Below are positions 51,519 through 59,308 of a stretch of DNA of 64,000 nucleotides, one piece after another (position 1 is the stretch's first letter; the number at the start of each line of letters is the position of its first letter). The stretch covers positions 3,660,501 through 3,724,500 of the forward strand of contig NZ_CP030032.1 in NCBI RefSeq assembly GCF_003258315.1, written 5' to 3'. The translations under genes were made by a program, and so were the position numbers. Source of the stretch: Bradymonas sediminis (lineage in GTDB: Bacteria > Myxococcota_A > Bradymonadia > Bradymonadales > Bradymonadaceae). A model generated the notes under the pieces. It saw only the letters and a list, made by a program, of their open reading frames with translations, did no database searches and was not told the DNA's origin.

Positions 51519-52490
51519 ATGCACTATCCTCCACAAACCGACGCGACCTCCTTTTATGGCATGCTCACCGTCTCCGAGAAGATGCTCGAGTTTTTTGAGC
51601 TCGTGCGGCGCGTGGCGCGCACAGATGCGCCGGCGCTGATCCGAGGGCAGACGGGCACCGGAAAAGAGTTGGTGGCCAGCGCGATTCAGCAGCTCAGCCA
51701 ACGGGCCGACAAGCCCTTCGAGGTGCTCAACTGCGCGACGCTGACCCGCGACCTGCTCGAGTCGCGGCTCTTCGGGCATAAGAAGGGGTCGTTTACCGGC
51801 GCGATTCGCGACCAGGAGGGACTCTTCGCGCGGGCCGACGGGGGGACGATCTTCTTGGATGAGATCGCCGAGGTCCCGCTGGATTTACAGGCGAAGCTGT
51901 TGCGGGTGCTCGAGGAGCGCACCTACACGCCGGTGGGTGGCACCGAATCGGTGAAGGTGGACATCCGGCTCATCTCGGCGACCCACGTGTCGCTGCGCGA
52001 GGCGGTCAATCAGGGGCGATTTCGCGAAGATCTTATGTACCGAATTCGGGTGGTGCCGCTCTTCTTGCCGCCGCTCAACGAGCGCGCGGGCGATATCGAG
52101 CTGTTGACCTGGCATTTTGTCGAGCGATTCTCCCGGGAGTCGGGCCGCGATATCACGGGCATCGAGGGCCCCGCGATGCGCGCGATCCTCGAGTATCCCT
52201 GGCCGGGCAATGTACGGGAGCTAAGAAATGTGGTGCGCCGCGCGCTGATTATTGGCAGCGGCCCGACGATTCAACTCAAAGACCTCACGCCCGAGCTGCG
52301 TGGGGAGACGGTGCCCGGAGACACCGAGCAGGAGGCGCCGGCGTTGACCGAGCGGCAGCTTGAATATCAGCGGCTGGTCGCCGCGCTGCAGGAGAGTGGC
52401 GGCAAAAAACAGGAGGCGGCCGCGCTGCTGGGCATCAGCCGCACGACCTTGTGGAGAAAGCTGCGGGAGCATGGGATCGCGCAGCCCTGA
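51519..52490 (+). CDS. Sigma-54-dependent activator, AAA+ plus Fis-type HTH
   Basis: 323 residues. An AAA+ domain starts almost at once: Walker A GQTGTGKE, the sigma-54 contact loop GHKKGSFTGA (GSFTGA rather than the usual GAFTGA), Walker B GGTIFLDEIAEV, arginine-finger region RFREDLMYRIRVV and WPGNVRELRNVVRRALI. A Fis-type helix-turn-helix ends the protein (KKQEAAALLGISRTTLWRKL). There is no N-terminal sensor of note (about 15 residues). Divergent from the sulfur operon with its sigma-54 promoter, so it is the likely regulator, comparable in context to FisR of sulfane-sulfur operons, which does have a sensor domain. Confidence 0.94.
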   Translation: MHYPPQTDATSFYGMLTVSEKMLEFFELVRRVARTDAPALIRGQTGTGKELVASAIQQLSQRADKPFEVLNCATLTRDLLESRLFGHKKGSFTGAIRDQEGLFARADGGTIFLDEIAEVPLDLQAKLLRVLEERTYTPVGGTESVKVDIRLISATHVSLREAVNQGRFREDLMYRIRVVPLFLPPLNERAGDIELLTWHFVERFSRESGRDITGIEGPAMRAILEYPWPGNVRELRNVVRRALIIGSGPTIQLKDLTPELRGETVPGDTEQEAPALTERQLEYQRLVAALQESGGKKQEAAALLGISRTTLWRKLREHGIAQP

Positions 52491-52528
52491 TCGGGGTGAT
52501 TCGGGCTGCGCGCCACGCCGAGCCCAGG

Positions 52529-53848
52529 TCAGGGCTTCTCGATCTCGACGTCGACCCAGACCAGGTGGTGGTCCGAGATCTTGATGAGGTCGGCGTGCTC
52601 AGCGTCGCTGGCCGGCCAGAAGACGCCTTTGTCGACGACGGTCAGATCTGCGGAGGCCAAGGCGTAATCGACCCGCAGATTCCCGACGCTATTGTCGTTG
52701 AAGTCGGCGGTGTCGAGCGCGGGGTCGCCCGTATGAGCGGTATTAACTCGACCGTCGCGCTCGTTCGCCTCGACTGCCCCGTCGCTGGTCGGCTTGGGGT
52801 CCTGGACACGCGGATGGGAGAGCAATCCGAGCAGCGCTTCGCGCCGGCTATTGCCGTCGTTCGGGTCGCTATTGAGGTCGCCGAGCAGCACAAATGCCTC
52901 GTCGCCGAGCCCGCCGCTGACGCCCGAATCGTCGGTCAGGTACGCGCTCTGCTCGGCGCCCGAGATATAGTCGACCCACACACGAATCTCGTCGTGGTTT
53001 CGCCGGCCGTTGCGGTCCTCGGGGCCGTCGAAGCTCGGCGGCGTCGGGTGACTGATGAGAAGATGCAGCGGCGTGCCGCCCACGTCGATCGCGACATCAG
53101 CGTGGTTCTTCGACGACAGGCGCATTACGTCGACGGCCTCGGCCGAATACCAGTCGGTGGGCTGCAGGTTATCGGGCATATCGCGCCATAAGAAATTCTG
53201 AAATGTGCGCACCTGGTCGGCCTTAATCGGGAAGCGCGACAGCACGACCATGCCGTATTGGCCGGGGAATTGGCCGAATCCGAAGGCGTCGTCGCCGTAG
53301 CCGCGCGAGCCGGGCGTCATCACGACGCCGTCCTTATTATTGAGGTCGACGCCGCTGGGGATGCCCGTGTTGGTGGTCGGGATATAGTGATGGGCGTACT
53401 CGATCGCCCCGGCGCCGTTCTGGTCGACGCTGAGGTAGTCGCGCATAAAGATCTTCGCGCTCTCGCCGTCGGCGTCCCAGTCGAATTCGTTGAGCAGGAC
53501 GATATCGGGGCGCACCCGCTGAATGAGCTCGGCGACCTTGCGCGCCTGGGCGTCCTCGCCGCCGGTAAGCCCCTGGAGCAATCCACCGTCGGTGCTGCGA
53601 AACAGCGAGGTATTATAGGTCGCCACGCGGATCTGCTGAACTTCGACGGGGGTGGTGTCGGCCCCCTCACCGTCGGCTTGCTGGACGTCCCCGGTCGCCG
53701 CATCGGCGCCGGTGTGGTCATCGACCGTTTCGGGCGAGGAGCACCCACCCAGCATCATCGTCAGGCCGACGCAAAGCGCGCCTAATAGACCAACCTTCGG
53801 GAGGTGAGCGAATCGTGGAGAGTGCAGCGAGGCGGGTTGAGCGGTCAT
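52529..53848 (-). CDS. Endonuclease/exonuclease/phosphatase-fold lipoprotein
   Basis: 439 residues from the ATG at 53848 (AGGGA upstream). The signal peptide ends in the lipobox MLGGC. The EEP fold follows: RVATYNTSLFRS (first strand with the metal-site Asn), RPDIVLLNEFDWD (Glu), LLISHPTPPSFDG, LLGDLNSDPNDG (Asp-Asn pair) and ISDHHLVWVDVEI (terminal His). It should hydrolyse phosphodiesters (nucleic acid or lipid head groups) outside the cytoplasm, anchored to the outer membrane. The stop lies 39 bp from that of the convergent activator gene. Separated from the upstream gene by a terminator. Confidence 0.9.
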   Translation of the reverse strand: MTAQPASLHSPRFAHLPKVGLLGALCVGLTMMLGGCSSPETVDDHTGADAATGDVQQADGEGADTTPVEVQQIRVATYNTSLFRSTDGGLLQGLTGGEDAQARKVAELIQRVRPDIVLLNEFDWDADGESAKIFMRDYLSVDQNGAGAIEYAHHYIPTTNTGIPSGVDLNNKDGVVMTPGSRGYGDDAFGFGQFPGQYGMVVLSRFPIKADQVRTFQNFLWRDMPDNLQPTDWYSAEAVDVMRLSSKNHADVAIDVGGTPLHLLISHPTPPSFDGPEDRNGRRNHDEIRVWVDYISGAEQSAYLTDDSGVSGGLGDEAFVLLGDLNSDPNDGNSRREALLGLLSHPRVQDPKPTSDGAVEANERDGRVNTAHTGDPALDTADFNDNSVGNLRVDYALASADLTVVDKGVFWPASDAEHADLIKISDHHLVWVDVEIEKP

Positions 53849-53945
53849 ATTTAAATCCCTAATAAACGCGAAGATAAGTCGTCCGAGACGAGCAATCGCA
53901 TAGCAGTCGTTCTCGCGCGATGCCATAGCATATTCGTATAACGTT

Positions 53946-53978
53946 AAAAACGCCCCGAGGCGCGAGCGCTCGGGGCGT
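53946..53978 (-). terminator. Intrinsic terminator after the anchored unknown gene
   Basis: CGCCCCGA / TCGGGGCG stem with an 11-nt loop, followed in the minus direction by UUUUU, 31 bp after the stop at 54009. Confidence 0.92.
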
Positions 53979-54008
53979 GGGAGACAACGCATCGCATCTT
54001 CAAATTAT

Positions 54009-55070
54009 TCAGGGAGATTCGAAGACGTGGACCTGGGTTTCGCCGCCCATACCGCTGGGATAGGCGACCACCGTGGCGAATTTGCCGTCCTTATTAAAGG
54101 AGACCGTGCGGGCCGCGCTCGGCGGGATCACGCCTTGCTCAGCAAGTCGGCGCAAAATAATCGACGCCGTTGCGGGCTTCCACCCACGGTTTTGCATGGC
54201 GCGGTCATAAAATTGGATGGTCTCATCGACGTGCTGGTAGCCGACGAAGACATTGGTGCCGTAATTCGCCTCTTTACCGGTGCCGCCAAAGCTCATGATG
54301 CGGCGGCACCCAAGACACGCGGGCGCCTCGGAAGACACGGCGAGGTCGGAGCGCTTGGAGTCCGGGGCAAATTTGTCCATCTCCAATTTATCGTCACTCC
54401 AGACCGCGGAGATCATCGTCTTTGCCTCGTCGGGCGCGCGACGCGCCTCGACATAGCGCATAATCTTGACGCTATCCTCAAGCGAGCGTTTCGCCGCGAT
54501 CTGCTCTTTGAAGAAATCGACCGCGTTGTCGGCCTCGCCTTTGGAGGTCGCGCCCGCCATGGCCACATAGCCCGGGCGGATCGTTATGGGGACCAGGCCA
54601 CCGGCGAAAAAATCATCGAGCTGCGCCCGCTTGCTCTCGCTCCATCGCTCGACCTTCTTACTCTCACTCTTCTTGCCCAGCGCCTCGAAGGAATCGACGC
54701 GCGGGAAGCTGGGCAAAATGCGCGTGTGCATCTTTTTGTTTACGCCGTTTTGCACCAACTCTTGCTGAAAAGCGTGCAGCACTTCCATAGGCGAGGCGTC
54801 GGTGGTGGCCATCGAAAAATAGACGGTGTTGCCGTTCCAATCGTAGGCCCGGGGCTCCTCCATGTCGAAGGCCTCCAGGGTATCGGCGAAGCGCTTGCTT
54901 TTGGAGGCGGGCGCGAACATATCCATCGAGAGGATGGTCGCCTCGGCCGGCTCGACCTCGCCGCCGGGCGAACTGAAGGTGACGACCGCCCACGCGATGG
55001 CGCAGATCAGCGCGCCGCTGGCGCCCAGCTTTAAACCGCTGATCAACAGTTTATTAAAATCTATCGTCAT
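54009..55070 (-). CDS. Membrane-anchored protein of unknown function in the Tad-like operon
   Basis: 353 residues from the second ATG of an ATGATG pair (55070), which has GGAG six bases upstream. One N-terminal transmembrane helix (ASGALICAIAWAVVTF) without a lipobox, then a soluble periplasmic part. A repeated lobe seems present: SMATTDASPMEVLHAFQQEL near 90 and FVGYQHVDETIQFYDRAMQN near 285, both of which look like small alpha/beta units ending in a helix. A single CLGC sits near 255. It follows the TadE-like gene by 74 bp and ends at a terminator. No family recognised. Confidence 0.75.
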   Translation of the reverse strand: MTIDFNKLLISGLKLGASGALICAIAWAVVTFSSPGGEVEPAEATILSMDMFAPASKSKRFADTLEAFDMEEPRAYDWNGNTVYFSMATTDASPMEVLHAFQQELVQNGVNKKMHTRILPSFPRVDSFEALGKKSESKKVERWSESKRAQLDDFFAGGLVPITIRPGYVAMAGATSKGEADNAVDFFKEQIAAKRSLEDSVKIMRYVEARRAPDEAKTMISAVWSDDKLEMDKFAPDSKRSDLAVSSEAPACLGCRRIMSFGGTGKEANYGTNVFVGYQHVDETIQFYDRAMQNRGWKPATASIILRRLAEQGVIPPSAARTVSFNKDGKFATVVAYPSGMGGETQVHVFESP

Positions 55071-55144
55071 CATCGTCTCCAATACGCTCGGGATTCATCA
55101 ACCAACAAACAGGACGCTACGTGTGAAGCAGCCAGGGGCGCGGC

Positions 55145-56128
55145 TCAACCGCCCCCTTCCGCATTCTGCTCTTTGATCTCGTCGGCTTTGTCGTTAATCG
55201 TGTCCGCATCTAGTTCATCGGCGTCAAAATCCCCGGTGTCCGGGCTGCCCTCGGCGTCCCAGCTGGGGTCGCCGCCAAAACGCATCATCTTGGAGTAATT
55301 CTCCTCGCCTCCGGCGAGCAGACGGTTCATCAAGAAGGGGCGCCACTTCGCGTCATTGCCCGTCATCGGCTTGGGGGCCACCAGAATATTTGCGTGGGCC
55401 GAGGCCGGAATGGTGACATTGAACATCACGTCGGTGTCGTAATTCGACTCGGTATAGACCTCGCCGTAGCGGATGCCCGCGCCAAGCGAGCCCACCATAC
55501 CTGCCGAGGCCACCACATTGCCGATGGCGTTTGTGACCGTCGATAGCCAACCGCCGCCGGTATTATAGTCGGTGCTGGAGTTGAGCACGCCGTCGTAGGT
55601 GACCTTCTTGGGATAAGGGCTGCCGACCTGCAAGACATCATCGGGATCGGTGGTGACGTCAGGCATCGTATGGCCCGGCACAACCTGCAGCGGCAGGGTC
55701 CTGCCGTAGGACTCACCGAGCGTACCAGTGACCGCCATCGCGCCCATCGTGGCCGAGTTAACGCCATCGATAATCTGGTTGGGGTTTTGGCTCATCCCGG
55801 CCAATGTACCGCTCTCATATGCAGCCGCGGCGCCGCCAGAGATGGGCGTAAAATGAACCCATTGCGGGTCGCTGGAGCTATCACCACTGCCTGGCGAATC
55901 GTCGGTCGCGCTGACCTCGAAGACCCCGTCCCACAGGCCGGTCTGGACATCGAGTTGGTTGGACGTGGTGTTCATCCCGAGTCGCCCCAGCGAGATGATC
56001 CCGCCGAGCATCAGAATCCAGATGGGCAACGTCATGACCATCTCGGTGAGCGCGGCGCCGTCTTCATCGCGCTGGAACCCGATGAATAATGGACGCAAAA
56101 CCTTGTTTCGAATCGTACCAATATTCAT
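55145..56128 (-). CDS. TadE-like pseudopilin-type protein
   Basis: 327 residues. The prepilin-like region DGAALTEMVMTLPIWILMLG at about 23-42 carries the Glu-five-like residue and hydrophobic helix of TadE/TadF proteins, after a basic N-terminus. The remainder is a large periplasmic domain rich in Gly, Ser and Asp, with an acidic C-terminus (TGDFDADELDADTINDKADE). Much longer than usual TadE (about 200). Its start overlaps the upstream TadG-like stop by 4 bp (ATGA), showing coupled translation. Confidence 0.85.
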   Translation of the reverse strand: MNIGTIRNKVLRPLFIGFQRDEDGAALTEMVMTLPIWILMLGGIISLGRLGMNTTSNQLDVQTGLWDGVFEVSATDDSPGSGDSSSDPQWVHFTPISGGAAAAYESGTLAGMSQNPNQIIDGVNSATMGAMAVTGTLGESYGRTLPLQVVPGHTMPDVTTDPDDVLQVGSPYPKKVTYDGVLNSSTDYNTGGGWLSTVTNAIGNVVASAGMVGSLGAGIRYGEVYTESNYDTDVMFNVTIPASAHANILVAPKPMTGNDAKWRPFLMNRLLAGGEENYSKMMRFGGDPSWDAEGSPDTGDFDADELDADTINDKADEIKEQNAEGGG

Positions 56129-57519
56129 TTGGAGAGCCCCTCAATTTTTTCGTTATCGAATGTCTGGGTCGCCATGATGAGGCGCGCCAAATCATTAATC
56201 CAACCGGTGCCGTCGACGCCCTGGCCGTCGGTCAGGTCGCCTAGCTTCTCGCCTGCGGCCAGTATAATCGACACGTCATTATAGGCGGCGCCCAGGGTCA
56301 CGCCGCTATTGCTCCACTCGTCCGGCAACGCGACGGGCCGCATACGAGCCGTCCAAGAGGGATGCCAGAGGTCGGGCATGCCGGAGTCCTGGTAGGTGAT
56401 CTCCGAGCGACTCATGGCCAAATAGCCGCCGGACTTGTAGATATGTTTTTTGAGCGTGCCGAATTTCACATCGTCGCCCATCAGGTCAAGGCGGTTTCGC
56501 CCCTGATTCATGCGCTCGGCGTCCGCCCGGTAGGCGAAGGTCAGCGTCGACGCGTTGAGCATCCATTCGGCGGGGTTGTCATATTTCGGGATGCGCCAGG
56601 GGCGTCCTGGCTCCTTATAAACGTTGTTCATCTGACTTTTGCACATCATCTTCATCTGCGCCGCCGCCAGGCCGCCGGTGACCAGATAGATGATGATCGA
56701 CTTCCAGTTGGTGTCCGAATTGATGAGGTTTTGGAGCTCATAATCGGCAAAGTGGGTGATATAATCGACGGTGGACCCGACGCGCCCGCACATGATGTCG
56801 GTACCGTCGTCCTCGGAGGCCCGCTCGACCGGCAGCTTCGCGTCGATCCCGGAGCCGTTCATATTGAGGCCGTTGATCGAGATCGGCAGGTTAATTCCAG
56901 GGAAGTCATTCTCGGGCACCGGGAAGCTCGCCGACATATGGGCGCCGTTGCGGATACCGCGCTGGATGCCCTCGGCAAATGCCCACCAGGGGGTGAGCTC
57001 GGCCATATACTTCTGGTAATTGTCCAGCGCGATCACGTCGTCCTTGAAATACCCCCCGTTTAGACTCGACTTAAACGTGCCGCCGTCCTGCGCCTCGTCG
57101 AGCACAATCTCGACGAGCTCCGCGGCAAACTCGATCATCTTTTCGCATATCGTCGCCAGAGACCCAAACGACACAACCGCCAGCACGCAGGCCGCCACCG
57201 TGGCGACCGCGGTGAGCGCCCCCAACTCGGCGAATGACACCCAGAGCGCGGCGTAGAACGAGGTCATCCCAATGGTCACGCGCTTGGCGACATTGGAGAA
57301 CGCGATCATATTCATCGAGCGCGCCTTGACCGCCGACTCGCTCCAGGCGGCGGTATCCGCAGCCTGCTGCACCCGGATCTTATCGCGCCCCGCCTCGCCG
57401 GCGTCGAACACGACCAACGCCATCATAAAAACCATGATGAGCGCCGCCAGCACCAGCAGTATAATCGCTCCGCTCTGGTTGGCGTGAAACCGTCTCAATT
57501 GCTTATCTATGAATTCCAT
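56125..57519 (-). CDS. TadG-like protein
   Basis: 464 residues. The N-terminus NQSGAIILLVLAALIMVFMM, followed by VVFDAGEAGRDKIRVQQAAD and TAAWSESAVKARSMNMIAF, is the TadG signature (transmembrane helix, then AADxAA-type helix). A further hydrophobic pair near 90-130 (LGALTAVATVAACVLAVV) is not usual. The C-terminal part is periplasmic and lacks a recognisable von Willebrand domain. Middle gene of the TadE-TadG-TadE-like series; GAGG precedes the ATG. Confidence 0.85.
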   Translation of the reverse strand: MEFIDKQLRRFHANQSGAIILLVLAALIMVFMMALVVFDAGEAGRDKIRVQQAADTAAWSESAVKARSMNMIAFSNVAKRVTIGMTSFYAALWVSFAELGALTAVATVAACVLAVVSFGSLATICEKMIEFAAELVEIVLDEAQDGGTFKSSLNGGYFKDDVIALDNYQKYMAELTPWWAFAEGIQRGIRNGAHMSASFPVPENDFPGINLPISINGLNMNGSGIDAKLPVERASEDDGTDIMCGRVGSTVDYITHFADYELQNLINSDTNWKSIIIYLVTGGLAAAQMKMMCKSQMNNVYKEPGRPWRIPKYDNPAEWMLNASTLTFAYRADAERMNQGRNRLDLMGDDVKFGTLKKHIYKSGGYLAMSRSEITYQDSGMPDLWHPSWTARMRPVALPDEWSNSGVTLGAAYNDVSIILAAGEKLGDLTDGQGVDGTGWINDLARLIMATQTFDNEKIEGLSK

Positions 57520-57589
57520 GAGCGCGTATCCTCAAAATTAATCGCAACCTTCAACATCGCTGTCGACACCACCGCTGCGGCGCTGAGAG

Positions 57590-58696
57590 TCAGCCGCTTG
57601 ACGGGGGGTTATTCGGGTCATAGCCGCCATCCTCGCTGCCCTCCCAATCAACGCCGCCTTCAAGGTCGGGCTTACCGCCGTCGGGCTGCTGCTCGGGGAC
57701 GTTGCCGACCCCATCCGGGGTCTGGGCGTTGGGCTTAAAGGGCTGGGTGCGAAAGCTATAGGTTCGCTCATAGACGCTGAAGAGCCCCTCGCGCCCATCG
57801 ACGACTTCGAACTTCCCAAAGATGCGATTCGCAAAGGGCATCACCTGCTGGAGCTTGAAGGTAAGATCGACCTTCGTGCGCCCGCTGTCTTCGCTGATCT
57901 CAACTGAGGTAGCCTGATAGGCGTGGGTAAATTTGCGCACGCTTCGGGTCATAAAGCTCGACTCATCCAGCGCCCGTGAGATGCTTAGATTGCTCCGGGT
58001 CGCCCGGGTGTTGCCGCCGGTCTCAAAGCCCGACAGAATATCCGGGATATTCAGGATCGTCCCGAGAATATCCTGAGACGAGGCCATCGCATCTCGGGTG
58101 TCCTTAAACGCGCTGTTGCTCTCGGTGTCCTTTAAGAAGTCTCCCGGGGCGACCGGCGTCATGACCAGCGCTGCCGCAATCCGCACCCGATTCTTGGCCT
58201 CCTCGGCGGTGACCTCGGTGGACACGCGCGTCACGCCAACCTCGGGCTGCCACACCCACGCGGCGCGCGCAGCCTGGTAGACCGCGACATTGGCCAAGAT
58301 CCCCCCGATATTATTGACCGCCAACTGCGCCATGCCGAAGCAGAGCAAGAAGAAGACCGGCAGCACGATCAGGGTCTCGGTCATCACGCTGCCGCGCTGG
58401 CCAAGCCGATGAATCACCTGGGGGCGAGGGCGCGTCCACAATTTGTACATGATAACGCAAAGCGCCCAGATGCAGGCGGACAATCCAATATGCAGGAGGA
58501 TCGACGGCATCGAGCGCTGAATCATCGCCGGCGCGACGCGGTGGGCCGACAGGACGAGCTTCAGCGTCGACATCGGCACGATCAACAGCGCGATGCTCGA
58601 CGCGATCAGCGTCACCGCGCCCACATGGCCCAGAGACGTAAGCATCCACGCGGAGACCCGAGACGATACGTCATCAATGGGGGGCTGTTCGTTCAT
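57590..58696 (-). CDS. TadE-like protein with extra N-terminal membrane helices
   Basis: 368 residues from the ATG at 58696. Two transmembrane helices come first (VGAVTLIASSIALLIVPM, and ILLHIGLSACIWALCVIMYK), then LGQRGSVMTETLIVLPVFFL, a clear TadE-type pseudopilin segment at about 110-130, and a periplasmic domain with two-strand features (VDLTFKLQQVMPFANRIFGK). The C-terminus is Gly/Pro/Asp-rich and disordered. A pseudopilin segment placed internally, after two helices, is unusual because prepilin peptidase normally needs an N-terminal leader. First gene of the operon; weak Shine-Dalgarno. Confidence 0.83.
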   Translation of the reverse strand: MNEQPPIDDVSSRVSAWMLTSLGHVGAVTLIASSIALLIVPMSTLKLVLSAHRVAPAMIQRSMPSILLHIGLSACIWALCVIMYKLWTRPRPQVIHRLGQRGSVMTETLIVLPVFFLLCFGMAQLAVNNIGGILANVAVYQAARAAWVWQPEVGVTRVSTEVTAEEAKNRVRIAAALVMTPVAPGDFLKDTESNSAFKDTRDAMASSQDILGTILNIPDILSGFETGGNTRATRSNLSISRALDESSFMTRSVRKFTHAYQATSVEISEDSGRTKVDLTFKLQQVMPFANRIFGKFEVVDGREGLFSVYERTYSFRTQPFKPNAQTPDGVGNVPEQQPDGGKPDLEGGVDWEGSEDGGYDPNNPPSSG

Positions 58697-58863
58697 TATT
58701 TTTATATCGCTCTTAGGGGAGCCTAACAACCTTATTATACAACCATCAACACCTTACTCGCCTGCCATTCATCAGAAAACTTCAATCAATTCTCTGAGAC
58801 TGAAACTACAAAATCATCGCGACTAGATTGGAAGGCGTGCCCTTCAAGCTACCAACACGCGCA

Positions 58864-59124
58864 TTACCAGTCAATTACATCGGGCTCATCGCGGCCGCCG
58901 ACCGGGTTTACCGTCCAAATCTGGCGGCCCGTCTTGAGTAATTTTTTCTCAATCGTGACCTCCGTGCCCTCACGCATCGCCGTCTCCTCGATTTCGAGCT
59001 CATCGGCGGGCGTCCCTGCGCAAAACCCGATCACCGTCCCGGTGCTCCCCGATTTAATCATCACCTGGAATTCACCACGGTCCCACAGCGTCTGGGTCTC
59101 GTTTGAATGCGATTCAATGGTCAT
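58864..59124 (-). CDS. Small conserved-looking protein of unknown function
   Basis: 86 residues, with GGGAGAG before the ATG. No signal peptide or membrane helix. It reads as a small all-beta protein: LWDRGEFQVMIKSGSTGTVI, then FCAGTPADELEIEETAMREG, then VTIEKKLLKTGRQIWTVNP. Codon use matches the neighbours. It lies alone between the SDR and TadE-like genes, with about 170 bp on each side. No family recognised. Confidence 0.7.
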   Translation of the reverse strand: MTIESHSNETQTLWDRGEFQVMIKSGSTGTVIGFCAGTPADELEIEETAMREGTEVTIEKKLLKTGRQIWTVNPVGGRDEPDVIDW

Positions 59125-59308
59125 ATTTCTCTCCCTGATTGTCTAGAATTTAGCGCTGCCGATTCGGATGCACTTTGGATGCATTTTGGATGAATTTTCG
59201 CCGCACGAAGCCAACGGGTGCTAATTTTGAGCAAAGACCCAGTCTACAGACCGCAGCCCTCGCTTTCAAATCGCCCATCACGCCCGCTGACTTCGTGGCG
59301 AAATACGC

